From a virus: 36,588 bases of DNA. Under the pieces are notes generated by a model. That model made no database searches and was not told the origin of the DNA. It saw nothing but the letters and a program-made list of their open reading frames with translations. Below, piece by piece: positions 23,110-30,892 of the stretch. The translations under genes were made by a program, and so were the position numbers. The stretch's first letter is position 1; every line of letters begins with the position of its first letter. Location: the IMG/VR virus record IMGVR_UViG_3300018080_000076, positions 1-36,588 of that record; one strand, 5' to 3'.

Positions 23110-24645
23110 TTACCCCTTCGTGTTTTTCAATTCCTTTTCCATTATCCGGCCGATTTTATCCGCAATTGACCGCGCTTTTTTGTTATTGATATATTCCGCC
23201 CAACCTTCCGCGATTGTTTCCGGCGCTCCGCCATCGACCCCGTATTTACTTAAACCATCTTTTATTTGTTTGGTAGTCAATCCGGAATAATACCCGGTAA
23301 AAGAAGGTAACTTCCGGAAGTTTAAACGATAATCTATAATATGCCCGAATTCGTGGTCGACAACCGCTTTTATTGAATCTGTTCCGGGCGGATGCCAACC
23401 GGATTTAGTGTCCCGCTGTAAAGATTCTAAAAATGTTTTAGAATTCTTTCCAAATTTACTATTAACAGAAATTCCCGCCGCGCCTTCATACCCGGACCGA
23501 CCGGCGGACGCCAACGCATATTCCCCGGAACTACGACCAATTATTCGACGCAAAAAACCTTTCGCGTCTTTCATCATTTGTGATTCTGATTTTTTAATCC
23601 CTAATCGTTCCAATTTTTCTTTCCAGCGCGCATATTCTTTATCCAAATTTGCTTTGATAAAATGCCGTTGTCGTTCCTGATTAGACCCTAAAAATTTCAT
23701 TTGTTTTCGAATTTGTGGGTACCGGGATAAATGGTTAAATGCAGATTCATTAATCGCGTTAGCGGTCCCAACGTCCAAACCTTTATAACGGACGGTATCC
23801 GCTAAATTATTGTCCGTCGCCCATTTTTCCGCAGCCTTTACCGTCTTTTGTGGTTGATACTTTTTCGCAACATCACCGGCTTGTGTCGGTTTTACGGGCG
23901 GCGGTGGTTTTAACATTTTACCCGCTTTCCATATATCCGCGTCGTAATCCTTCCGGTCCGGCTGCCAATTCTTTGTTCCGGGATTCCCGGAAAAGCCTTT
24001 ATCGGGTCGAATAATCTTCCCGTTCTTTCCCCTTGGTTTTCCTTTGCTTAATCCGCCGCGTCGGTCTGCTTGAATGTTTGTTAACGCCCGCAGCCGGCAG
24101 CGGCATCTATACCCATTAGGCGGCGCGTAGGCTGCCCAAAATGGGTCGTCAACCGGGCGGCGCTGCCCGTTTAATTCCAGATGCGACGCGCGGGTCGAAC
24201 CGTCAACGATTGCAACATATTCTAATATTTGCCGGCGGTTTTTATTTGCTTCAAAAGATTGCCAACGTCCGGCATTATACGCGGATTGCATATTGGTTTC
24301 ATAAATGATTTTAAGCCGGTACGGCGCGCCTAATTGCTTTATTCTGCCGTTTGGTAATCGTTCCATTTTTGGCGCCCAACCCTTAGCAGCCAAACGGGGT
24401 AATAATTCTTTTTTGAATTTATCGAACGTTATTCCGTCTTTTAAAGCGCGGGAAATTCCTTTCCGCATATCCTGTAAAATATCCATTTGCGCGACTTTTG
24501 CGACGGTAAAAGCTAAATGATTATTCATTTGCAATTGTTCGCGCCAATCCCAAGTGATTTTATTTCCCTTGGATTCGAAATATTTTATAGCCTTTTCGGG
24601 CGGAAGTCCGATTGCGTAATTTAAATTTATATCACTTTTTGGCAT
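23110..24645 (-). CDS. MuF/SPP1 gp7-type minor head protein fused to a metallopeptidase-like domain, 511 aa
   Basis: Residues about 1-190 are a MuF head-morphogenesis domain (YETNMQSAYNAGRWQSF, then TRASHLELNGQ and PNGYRCRCRL). A Lys/Pro-rich linker follows to about 260. The C-terminal domain has the zincin motif HEFGH (431-435, in KAVVDHEFGHIIDYRL) and a downstream acidic helix ETIAEGWAEY (476-485) that could supply the third zinc ligand. MuF proteins sit inside the head near the portal, and polymorphic-toxin MuF proteins with C-terminal enzyme domains are known. Delivery of a protease into the host with the DNA is an inference; a role in maturation is the alternative. It starts right after the portal stop. 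Confidence 0.88.
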   Translation of the reverse strand: MPKSDINLNYAIGLPPEKAIKYFESKGNKITWDWREQLQMNNHLAFTVAKVAQMDILQDMRKGISRALKDGITFDKFKKELLPRLAAKGWAPKMERLPNGRIKQLGAPYRLKIIYETNMQSAYNAGRWQSFEANKNRRQILEYVAIVDGSTRASHLELNGQRRPVDDPFWAAYAPPNGYRCRCRLRALTNIQADRRGGLSKGKPRGKNGKIIRPDKGFSGNPGTKNWQPDRKDYDADIWKAGKMLKPPPPVKPTQAGDVAKKYQPQKTVKAAEKWATDNNLADTVRYKGLDVGTANAINESAFNHLSRYPQIRKQMKFLGSNQERQRHFIKANLDKEYARWKEKLERLGIKKSESQMMKDAKGFLRRIIGRSSGEYALASAGRSGYEGAAGISVNSKFGKNSKTFLESLQRDTKSGWHPPGTDSIKAVVDHEFGHIIDYRLNFRKLPSFTGYYSGLTTKQIKDGLSKYGVDGGAPETIAEGWAEYINNKKARSIADKIGRIMEKELKNTKG

Positions 24646-26139
24646 TTATTCAGCGTTTCCGGCAATCCGTCCGTACGCGTTCGACGCGAAAATTGCGCGT
24701 TTTATCATTTCTTCCCCGGATTCGAAAGACATTTCCGGGAATGTTGTTAACAATTCGTCCAATACTTCCGAATATGAATTCGACTTATTTACAAGGTCAA
24801 TGATTGGTTTTAAAATCCCTTGCGCTTGCCGGGTTAATTCTTCCGCGGAAAGATTGTTAACCGCTTCGTCTATTTCTCTTTGGTCCGGATACGTTGAAAA
24901 CATGGATAATTTAAAACGGGAATTTTCGGACGGTTCGCCGCCAGTATTACCGGGATTGCCACCGGACGCCGGGTCGCCGATTTGAAAATCTTTTTCGTCG
25001 ATATTGTAAGTAGTTGAAATATACGACGGTTCAAATTTTACCCCGATATCAGATAACAATTTATCCCGTTCCGCTTGCGATTTGTTAATCGTCTTCGGTT
25101 CGTACATTTTGAAATACGGCGCGTTCGGTTCTGCAAAATTTATTTCGTTAATCCAAGAAATAAGCTGATTTGCTGTCCGTTCAACTTTGATAACGTCCGC
25201 GTCGCGGCGTTCGTCTTTTGTCCCCTGTTGGGTCTTTGCTGCCGCATAACTGCCGGTGTCCTGAATTTCGGTTGTTAACGTTTCGCCCAAATATATTTTG
25301 GAAATTTCGCTGTTGAAAAATTCCGCCAATCCTTGAAATATTTCCGAAGACCGCTTCCCGTCCGGTTCTTTGAATTCGACCGAATCGTCATCCGGAATAA
25401 GTAATACCCCGTCTTGAACCATTTCTGAAAGCTTTTCCAACAATTCATCCGCTTCCGTTTCGTCTATCGTGGACCGCACCTTCGCCACAATCCAAGGCAT
25501 AGCGTATTTTTCAATAAATACATTCCACCATTTAAAAGCGTTTCGCTTAAAGGTTACCGGCCAATAGCATTTCGATAAAAGCGCGTCCCCATACGGGTTA
25601 TCGTAAGTCGGACGATTCCGGGGAAGTAAAATTTTATAATCAGGGATTTTTTCCCCAATTGTCATATTTTTAGTTGATAAATACCGCAATCGGTTTTCTT
25701 CGTCGAATTGAAACCAGCGCGCCGGCTTTGCTACCAAATCGACCGGAACGATAAAATTATCTTTTGCTTTCCAAACAACCTCAATTGGGGACATTCCCCA
25801 ATCGTTCGCCATTAATACGGCATCAATAAACGCGTCCATATCCAAATTATCGAAAATCTGTTCTACGGCTTTAAACTGCCGGGAAGACCCCTTCCCGCGT
25901 TCAATTCCAAAATCCATATCTTTTACCGCAGCCGACCGGGATTCCCGCACCGCTGTTAAATGTCCGTCGGTTAAAAGGTCTTTGTACGCTTCATGCTGCG
26001 ATAAGCCGAGTTTTTCTAATACCCGGTCCGGGTTTAAAAGCGCCCCAATAGAAGTAAAAGCGTCGATTGCGGTTTCGCGGGACGCTATTATTTTAGTAGT
26101 AACATTTTTTCCGGTTTTTTTGTTTTTGTCTTCGGGCAT
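24646..26139 (-). CDS. Mu gp29-like portal protein (DUF935), 497 aa
   Basis: The start follows AAGGGGAAAGA. The N-terminal sequence and blocks such as LLTDGHLTAVRESRSAAV, NDWGMSPIEVVWK and KRNAFKWWNVFIEKYAMPW, with GETLTTEIQDTGSYAAAK, are characteristic of the DUF935 family, the Mu gp29-type portal. It should form the dodecameric ring through which DNA enters and leaves. Length is normal for the family. A Gly/Asn-rich flexible stretch lies near residue 390. The order terminase, portal, MuF is the usual one. Confidence 0.92.
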   Translation of the reverse strand: MPEDKNKKTGKNVTTKIIASRETAIDAFTSIGALLNPDRVLEKLGLSQHEAYKDLLTDGHLTAVRESRSAAVKDMDFGIERGKGSSRQFKAVEQIFDNLDMDAFIDAVLMANDWGMSPIEVVWKAKDNFIVPVDLVAKPARWFQFDEENRLRYLSTKNMTIGEKIPDYKILLPRNRPTYDNPYGDALLSKCYWPVTFKRNAFKWWNVFIEKYAMPWIVAKVRSTIDETEADELLEKLSEMVQDGVLLIPDDDSVEFKEPDGKRSSEIFQGLAEFFNSEISKIYLGETLTTEIQDTGSYAAAKTQQGTKDERRDADVIKVERTANQLISWINEINFAEPNAPYFKMYEPKTINKSQAERDKLLSDIGVKFEPSYISTTYNIDEKDFQIGDPASGGNPGNTGGEPSENSRFKLSMFSTYPDQREIDEAVNNLSAEELTRQAQGILKPIIDLVNKSNSYSEVLDELLTTFPEMSFESGEEMIKRAIFASNAYGRIAGNAE

Positions 26140-26166
26140 TCTTTCCCCTTGAGTTAATATCTACCC

Positions 26167-26418
26167 TTAAAATAAACTAAACGCAAACGGGAGAAATATT
26201 TTTTTAAAGAATTTTTTCAAACCGTATTTTATCAATATCAATTCATTACTTTTTAAACGTGGTTTAATTTTAATCTTTATCGTGTTTTTTGCCGGTCTGG
26301 CATTTATTAGGGCGATATCCATAGAAAGCTTTTTCGCTTGCTCTGCGTTTAATACGCGTTCCCCCGGATTTAATACCGCCGGTTCGCCTTTATGTTTAAC
26401 TATTCCGCCGTGTTCCAT
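26167..26418 (-). CDS. Small protein with a stand-alone TMP-end-like motif, 83 aa
   Basis: The ATG at 26418 is preferred to an upstream TTG because GGGAAAA precedes it. Residues 1-27 (MEHGGIVKHKGEPAVLNPGE, then RVLNAEQAK) resemble the GG..DTVPA.LTPGE.VLN module found at the C-terminus of many tape measures, including the one in this genome. The rest is basic, ending in a hydrophobic stretch (KKIFLPFAFSLF) that may be membrane-associated. Similar short proteins occur next to head genes in other phages; their role is unknown to me. Confidence 0.6.
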   Translation of the reverse strand: MEHGGIVKHKGEPAVLNPGERVLNAEQAKKLSMDIALINARPAKNTIKIKIKPRLKSNELILIKYGLKKFFKKIFLPFAFSLF

Positions 26419-26599
26419 TTTTCCCAAACCTTTCAATTATGGATTTTCTTTTCCGGTTCATAATTGATTGCATTTTTATTAAAACCCTCAAAGTTTCGAA
26501 CCCTTCCCGGTAATTGCATTTGTTTATCATCCTGTAAGCATCACAACCGTTTTTGTTTTTCGGTTCGTTTCGCTGGCACAAAAAGTTTTCACATTTCAT
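26396..26599 (-). CDS. Small Cys-rich protein, 67 aa (second of a tandem pair)
   Basis: Begins MKCENFLCQRNEPKNKNGCD and continues with AYRMINKCNYREGF: four Cys in the order C-x4-C-x10-C-x8-C. The same order of Cys, Tyr and Arg occurs in the gene directly upstream (26589-26762), so the two are probably diverged duplicates. The C-terminal half is basic (NRKRKSIIERFGK). A zinc-binding, nucleic-acid-related role is possible. Starts overlap with the upstream stop, suggesting coupling; a ribosome-binding site is weak (AAAGAAA). Confidence 0.6.
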   Translation of the reverse strand: MKCENFLCQRNEPKNKNGCDAYRMINKCNYREGFETLRVLIKMQSIMNRKRKSIIERFGKNGTRRNS

Positions 26600-26762
26600 T
26601 TTTTGTGTTTCTTTTTTGTAATTGTTTCCAGTTCTCCAACCATAACCGGCGAACGTATAATTTTCGTCTTTCGCAATTTGTGATATTTCGGTACCGTTCA
26701 CACCCGGAATTATATTTGTGGTCCCGGCAATCACAATATTTATTCGGACATTTTCCCAACAT
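26589..26762 (-). CDS. Small Cys-rich protein, 57 aa (first of a tandem pair)
   Basis: The ATG lies one base after the terminase stop. Sequence: MLGKCPNKYCDCRDHKYNSG, then CERYRNITNCERRK, followed by a basic, Trp-containing tail. Five Cys (C5, C10, C12, C21, C30) suggest a small zinc-binding fold. Similar to the next gene (26396-26599). The alternative longer frame over this region (to 26734) starts in the wrong phase for this Cys pattern and is not supported. Confidence 0.6.
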   Translation of the reverse strand: MLGKCPNKYCDCRDHKYNSGCERYRNITNCERRKLYVRRLWLENWKQLQKRNTKNEM

Positions 26763-26763
26763 T

Positions 26764-28236
26764 TTAAAACCTTGATTTTGATTTATGCTTCCTCGAGAAT
26801 ACCCGCGGTTTACTTGCCGGCTGCACTATTAGCCAGTTTATCAATTGGCTGAAAGCGTCCGGAATATCTTTGTTTTTAATATCGGGGAAACCGGCCATAA
26901 TTTCAACAAATTTCGAAACCCACGGCGCATTTAACGGTAAATAAACGTTTCCCGCTTCCGCGTACGGTGTCGCCGCGTGTGCGCGCGCTTCTTTGTCGCC
27001 TTCCGGCTTAATCGGAATAACTGGAATTGTGGTTTCTTTTCTCAATACTTGGCATAAGACAATTCCCGACGCTTTATCTTCTATTAAAACGGCGTGTGGA
27101 TTATCCCGGCCGGCTTCTATCCTGATTTGTGCGTCTAATTGTGGGAATTCCATTCCTTCGGAAAATATACCGGTTAAATACAATCCATTTTCATATTGAT
27201 TCGCGAAAATAGCGGCGTTGTCGGCCGCTTCTTTCCCTTTTTTAAATGCGGTATCCCACGAATGAATTTTTCGTAATATTCGGCCTTGCGGCAATTCTTT
27301 ATAATACCGCCAATATTCCCGCTTCCAAATTGTCCCTTCTATTGCGGCCGGGTGTTGTAATACTTGACCAGCGAATTGCTTTCCTCCCATTTGTACGCGC
27401 ATATCCTCCAAAACGTCGGAATCCATACGTTTAACATCCATTACACCGTTTTTGTAAAATTTTTTTAACTCCGGGGGGGACACATTATCAAGCGTTTTAC
27501 ATTCTCCCGGTATGCAAATATGCGTGATATTTTTTCTTCTCTCTAATAGATGGCCGGTCGGGTCGTCAGCAGCTAATCGCTGCATTATTAAAACTGTTAA
27601 GGTTAATTTCTTGGAAATTTTCCGGGTCGATAACGTCCCGTCGAACCAATCGTTTGCAACTTTCTTTTCCCCTTCGGAAGCCGCTTTCTTTGGGTTTATC
27701 GGGTCGTCAATCATAATAACGTGACCATGAAACCCGGTTATATTACCGCCGGCACTGCAAGTTTTACGGCCGCCGCCCTTCGTATTCCAATATTCGGTCT
27801 TTGTATCCATATCGATTTTAAATTCGATTAGGTCGGGCCAAAGCCGGTTGAACCGTTCCGATTTTAAAATATCTCGGGATTTAACAGACATTCCGTTTGC
27901 TAATGTTGATTCATATGACCCGGTAATAAAACGCAATCCGGGCGATTTAACCCAAGACCACGCTGGAAACATTATTGAACAAATTGTCGATTTTGTGGTA
28001 CCGGGGGGAATGTTTATAATTAAATCGTTTTGCGGTTTTTCTGATAAAAGATTTTCAAGCGCTAATTGTAATCGATTACATAAATACGGTAAATGCCAGT
28101 TTTCAACGTATTCGTCGGGAATTATTACGTCCCAAAAATATTTTACAAATTCATAAAAAGAGTTTTCACAATCCCGCCGTTTTAATTCCAGTCGGGCGCG
28201 GGCTAATGCTTCAAGGGATTTACGGTCTAACGCCAT
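26764..28236 (-). CDS. terL: Large terminase subunit, 490 aa
   Basis: Start chosen at 28236 (MALDRKSLEALAR); the upstream in-frame extension reads through the overlapping 45-aa membrane gene. N-terminal ATPase: Walker A-like PPGTTKST at 77-84, Walker B VIMIDD at 173-178. C-terminal RNase H-like nuclease: SWDTA with D328, IEDKASG with E386/D387, and DIPDAF with D460, the three acidic positions expected. Length is normal. It packages DNA into the head through the portal encoded next. No adjacent small subunit is obvious; see the HTH gene at 20336. Confidence 0.95.
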   Translation of the reverse strand: MALDRKSLEALARARLELKRRDCENSFYEFVKYFWDVIIPDEYVENWHLPYLCNRLQLALENLLSEKPQNDLIINIPPGTTKSTICSIMFPAWSWVKSPGLRFITGSYESTLANGMSVKSRDILKSERFNRLWPDLIEFKIDMDTKTEYWNTKGGGRKTCSAGGNITGFHGHVIMIDDPINPKKAASEGEKKVANDWFDGTLSTRKISKKLTLTVLIMQRLAADDPTGHLLERRKNITHICIPGECKTLDNVSPPELKKFYKNGVMDVKRMDSDVLEDMRVQMGGKQFAGQVLQHPAAIEGTIWKREYWRYYKELPQGRILRKIHSWDTAFKKGKEAADNAAIFANQYENGLYLTGIFSEGMEFPQLDAQIRIEAGRDNPHAVLIEDKASGIVLCQVLRKETTIPVIPIKPEGDKEARAHAATPYAEAGNVYLPLNAPWVSKFVEIMAGFPDIKNKDIPDAFSQLINWLIVQPASKPRVFSRKHKSKSRF

Positions 28237-28364
28237 AAACCGCCGATATAAAAACCAATTAAGGTGAAAAGTGTTCCGAGAATTAATCCGACAACATATC
28301 CAAACATTAAAGCCGGTTCGCAACGGTCAACCGCGGCGGGTTTGGGCCGAAAAGGGAATTTCAT
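28227..28364 (-). CDS. Small membrane protein, 45 aa, overlapping terL start
   Basis: The ATG shares ATGA with the preceding stop. The N-terminus is basic (MKFPFRPKPAAVDR) and residues about 19-42 are one hydrophobic segment (MFGYVVGLILGTLFTLIGFY). The last codons overlap the terminase start (10 bases), which would couple the two. A lysis role (holin-like) or a membrane anchor is possible; sequence does not decide. Confidence 0.6.
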   Translation of the reverse strand: MKFPFRPKPAAVDRCEPALMFGYVVGLILGTLFTLIGFYIGGLWR

Positions 28365-28549
28365 TTACCCTTACCCGGCCGCGGATGCCGTCTTCGAAAT
28401 GTACGTAAATATTGCGGCCATACACAATAATCTAAATCGAATGGAACGTTTTTAACTTTCTTTTGATTGCAGAAATCAAAATCGACACAATAGCCGCAGC
28501 GCGATTCGTGCTTTCGCGGCTGCCCGGCTATTAGTCGAAAAGGTATCAT
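28361..28549 (-). CDS. Small Cys-rich protein, 62 aa
   Basis: Overlaps its neighbours on both sides by ATGA. Contains CGYCVDFDFC and a later single Cys (DLDYCVWPQ), then a very basic end (YLRTFRRRHPRPGKGK). The Cys arrangement suggests a small metal-binding protein, one of many in this operon. Function not recognised. Confidence 0.6.
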   Translation of the reverse strand: MIPFRLIAGQPRKHESRCGYCVDFDFCNQKKVKNVPFDLDYCVWPQYLRTFRRRHPRPGKGK

Positions 28550-28824
28550 TTAGAAATGTTTTTAATTGCTTCATCCGCGGATAAAAGTTTTTGCGAATTA
28601 AACTTGGTTCGCAGTTCCAAACGTTGTTTTTTAATGACCGGGTTTTCCGCGCGCTTCTTTGCATCGTCGAAACATTTATCGTACAAATCACGCAATGTAA
28701 GGTCTATAATAATAAACGTTTCCCGATTACCGACTTTCCGGGCGTAAACAAAATTTCCGGTTTCATTCAACCCGACGAAATACATATTGCAGCCGGGTAA
28801 TTTATTTTTTTCATCAATTGGCAT
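28546..28824 (-). CDS. Hypothetical protein, 92 aa
   Basis: The ATG follows TTGGGGGAATA, a good ribosome-binding site. The N-terminal half is beta-like (NMYFVGLNETGNFVYARKVG, then FIIIDLTLRDLYDK); the C-terminal half is charged and helical. Its place two genes before the terminase would suit a small terminase subunit, but there is no HTH and no known pattern, so I leave it unassigned. Confidence 0.65.
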   Translation of the reverse strand: MPIDEKNKLPGCNMYFVGLNETGNFVYARKVGNRETFIIIDLTLRDLYDKCFDDAKKRAENPVIKKQRLELRTKFNSQKLLSADEAIKNISK

Positions 28825-28933
28825 TATTCCCCCAAAAAATTAAAAGTGAAATGATAACAGCTATTGCGGAATATACGATAAAAAGCCGCGCTTTTGCTTC
28901 CGCGTCTTCGGGCGGCTTTTCTTCGTAATACAT
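28814..28933 (-). CDS. Small single-span membrane protein, 39 aa, beside the DUF5675 gene
   Basis: MYYEEKPPEDAEAKARLF is followed by one hydrophobic segment of about 17 residues (IVYSAIAVIISLLIF) and ends WGNNAN. The ATG lies one base after the DUF5675 stop and the end overlaps the next gene by 11 bases. If DUF5675 is the lysis enzyme, this could be a pinholin or holin partner; that is inference from position only. Confidence 0.55.
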   Translation of the reverse strand: MYYEEKPPEDAEAKARLFIVYSAIAVIISLLIFWGNNAN

Positions 28934-28934
28934 T

Positions 28935-29348
28935 TTAAAAGGTCCACGAATTGAGTATAACCAATTCGAATTCGCCTTCACCTTCAAGTAATTTCATAAA
29001 TTCACCATACCCCTTTTTTGAAGATAATACGGCCATCTTTCCGGAAAGCGGTTCGAATTGTTCGCCGATTAAAATACAACCTTTTGAATCATCAATCGGG
29101 ACGTTTCCTTTATGGAAAAGTATATGCGTTCGATTGGGAACGTTTGTAACTTCGAACGTATTTCCGAACGTCGGTGAATTTATCCGCTTGCAAATATACA
29201 CATCCGACGGAATACAAGATTCAGACCGTTCGTTATTCTTCCAAGGTCTTTCAGCCGTTAACGCAAACGGGATTCCGTCCGGGTCGTGAATAACTCCGAA
29301 CGTACCTTCCGAACCCTGATAAACGCGGGTCATTTTAATTCTTAACAT
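28935..29348 (-). CDS. DUF5675 family protein, candidate lysis enzyme, 137 aa
   Basis: The start follows AAGGAAAAACAAA. Blocks such as TRVYQGSEGTFGVI, then PFALTAERPWKNNE, IPSDVYICKR and FEVTNVPNRTHILFHKGN match the DUF5675 family. HILFHKGN followed by DSKGCILIG (H79, S88, G90, C91) recalls the H...SxGC active site of YkuD L,D-transpeptidase-like enzymes, so cell-wall activity is plausible. No other muramidase, amidase or peptidase of endolysin type is visible in the genome, and a small membrane gene follows. Function is inferred, not proven. Confidence 0.7.
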   Translation of the reverse strand: MLRIKMTRVYQGSEGTFGVIHDPDGIPFALTAERPWKNNERSESCIPSDVYICKRINSPTFGNTFEVTNVPNRTHILFHKGNVPIDDSKGCILIGEQFEPLSGKMAVLSSKKGYGEFMKLLEGEGEFELVILNSWTF

Positions 29349-29374
29349 TTTGTTTTTCCTTTTTCTAAAATCGC

Positions 29375-29605
29375 TTAGTGATACAAATTAAAGTGTGAAT
29401 TAAAAACTTTTTCCAGTTTTGCGACCCGCTGCCGTAAATCAAACATTAAACCGATATAATAATATTCTTGTTTTGATTTACGTTCGTTCCTTTTTATAAC
29501 GTTAATTACAACATCGGCGGCGTTTTCAATATCCGCAAGGTCGGAAGACGGGGCGCGTTCTTTAAATTCTTCTATTACATCATTGCGTATTTTTTCAATT
29601 TCCAT
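29375..29605 (-). CDS. Helical hypothetical protein, 76 aa
   Basis: I choose the second ATG (29605), preceded by AAAGGTTGGATA, over one five codons earlier. Charged helices throughout (IRNDVIEEFKERAPSSD, then FDLRQRVAKLEKVFNS), with no Cys or membrane segment. It overlaps the end of the zinc-ribbon gene by 11 bases. Unknown function. Confidence 0.65.
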   Translation of the reverse strand: MEIEKIRNDVIEEFKERAPSSDLADIENAADVVINVIKRNERKSKQEYYYIGLMFDLRQRVAKLEKVFNSHFNLYH

Positions 29606-29798
29606 TATCCAACCTTTCATTACAATAATTGCATTCCGCTGTTACTGGTGAAAATATCCGAGAGCAACGCGGGCACTCCCAACCTTTAGAAAAAAACATA
29701 CTAACCGTGGCTGAATCTGTTATTGGTTCCCCGCGCAAAGGACAATCGATTGTATGATTTTCTTTTGATAAATCAGATTTACAGAAGTCACAAACCAT
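29595..29798 (-). CDS. Small double zinc-ribbon protein, 67 aa
   Basis: The start follows GGGGTAAAAA. Cys pattern: CDFC near the N-terminus, DCPL, then CPRCSRIF and CNYC, together enough for one or two zinc sites. A short acidic end follows. Such ribbons commonly bind nucleic acids or act as adaptors; there is no further clue. Overlaps both neighbours by about 11 bases, as in a compact operon. Confidence 0.7.
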   Translation of the reverse strand: MVCDFCKSDLSKENHTIDCPLRGEPITDSATVSMFFSKGWECPRCSRIFSPVTAECNYCNERLDNGN

Positions 29799-30159
29799 TT
29801 TTTACCCCGATTTCAACTTGCGGGTAAAATACCGATGATAGATTACCGGTAATTTTACATTCGCGCGTACATTCGGAATATATTAAACGTTTCTTTTTCA
29901 AAACGTGTAATTGTCGGGATACATCGACTGAATTAATAAATTTTCTTTCTTGCAAAAACCCGCCGCATTTATTCCAGTATTCCATAAATGTTAATCCGGG
30001 AAATTGGACAACTAATCGATACATTATCCAACATTTCCCGCGCTGCGATTTTTTTTGATATTTAGCGGCCGCCGCTTTTGAAGATTCCGGATTGTCCGGC
30101 CTTGATAATGGGACGTCCCGAAGGTCCGGAAGTCCCTTTTTAAATAAACTTGTTTGCAT
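29788..30159 (-). CDS. Winged-helix-like hypothetical protein, 123 aa
   Basis: The start follows AAAGGGG. After a Pro/Lys-rich N-terminus, residues about 40-100 read as a winged-helix domain (CWIMYRLVVQFPGLTFMEYW, then DVSRQLHVLKKKRLI), a pattern frequent in phage proteins of this size. Two Cys (SECTREC) follow. It could be a DNA-binding regulator or a replication accessory. Moderate support only. Confidence 0.65.
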   Translation of the reverse strand: MQTSLFKKGLPDLRDVPLSRPDNPESSKAAAAKYQKKSQRGKCWIMYRLVVQFPGLTFMEYWNKCGGFLQERKFINSVDVSRQLHVLKKKRLIYSECTRECKITGNLSSVFYPQVEIGVKNGL

Positions 30160-30184
30160 TTTTTCCCCTTTTCGTTTTTGAATT

Positions 30185-30376
30185 TTATCTAATATTTTTT
30201 AATACGCTTTTTACCTTTCGTGCTTTTGAATTTGCGAATACGTGTTTTTGGCTTTTAATCTGTTTTGAAATAGCGTCCAATTTCGATTTATATTCGGCAT
30301 TTAATAACTGTTTTTCGTCCCGCCATTCATCCAACAATTGCCGGCGTTCCCATTCCAACGCTTGTAATTTATCCAT
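30185..30376 (-). CDS. Small coiled-coil protein, 63 aa
   Basis: Almost the entire protein is one charged helix (LEWERRQLLDEWRDEKQLLN, then LDAISKQIKSQK) with a basic end. The ATG overlaps the end of the NinG-like gene by eight bases. It may assist NinG-like or other neighbours; no family recognised. Confidence 0.6.
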   Translation of the reverse strand: MDKLQALEWERRQLLDEWRDEKQLLNAEYKSKLDAISKQIKSQKHVFANSKARKVKSVLKNIR

Positions 30377-30746
30377 TTTTTAACCCGTTAAATTCCCTTA
30401 ATAATTCTTGTTTTATACTTTCCAAGTTTTCGATGCTGCGTTTAAAATAAGTACGGGCGATTTCGTTTAATTTATTAATATCATCGATTCCAATTTCTTT
30501 TACCATAAATGATTTAAACGCAAGCGGGTATTTGTGCGCCCATTTACGGCAATCGTTACAAAGTGATAACGCGTTAAACGTATTCCAACGAACCGCCCAA
30601 TTAGCGCGGCCGATAAAATGCGCCCATTGTACACCTTCCCCACGACAACGGCGGCAGCGGAAACGGTCCCGGAGAAATACCAATTCCCGCGCCAACGCGT
30701 CACATTGGGTTTCTAATTCTTTTTTCTGGCAAGGTTTACAAGACAT
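30369..30746 (-). CDS. NinG/Rap-like HNH-type protein, 125 aa
   Basis: Start placed at 30746 (MSCKPCQKKELETQCDALAR) because the longer frame overlaps the upstream zinc-ribbon gene. Residues about 30-75 show RCRRCRGEGVQWAHFIGR, then VRWNTFNALSLCNDCRKW: two CxxC pairs with AHF, N and a following H (KWAHKYP), the layout of lambda NinG (Rap), a Holliday-junction or D-loop nuclease. It lies next to the exonuclease and near SSB and the RecA-like ATPase, consistent with recombination-dependent replication. Confidence 0.75.
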   Translation of the reverse strand: MSCKPCQKKELETQCDALARELVFLRDRFRCRRCRGEGVQWAHFIGRANWAVRWNTFNALSLCNDCRKWAHKYPLAFKSFMVKEIGIDDINKLNEIARTYFKRSIENLESIKQELLREFNGLKNG

Positions 30747-30891
30747 TTGGCGTTTCGGGTTTTTCCTGTTTAGAAAGTAACCTTTTATAATTGCATTCGC
30801 CGCACAAATAATTAACATCTTTCCGCAGCCGGGACCCGGACGCAATTTCGCCCAATCCCGCGCCACATTTACCGTAAGAATTTTTTTTCAT
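30736..30891 (-). CDS. Small zinc-ribbon-like protein, 51 aa
   Basis: The ATG lies one base after the exonuclease stop. CGAGLGEIASGS and then LCGECNYKRL give one C plus a CxxC pair; a complete four-ligand zinc site is not evident, so partner interaction or dimerisation may complete it. Overlaps the NinG-like start by 11 bases. Function unknown. Confidence 0.6.
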   Translation of the reverse strand: MKKNSYGKCGAGLGEIASGSRLRKDVNYLCGECNYKRLLSKQEKPETPNVL

Positions 30892-30892
30892 A

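Noticed and set aside
26396-26734. Single 112-codon reading of the region after terL
   Set aside because: Its first 45 codons are in the wrong phase; two overlapping Cys-rich genes (26589-26762 and 26396-26599) explain the region better.
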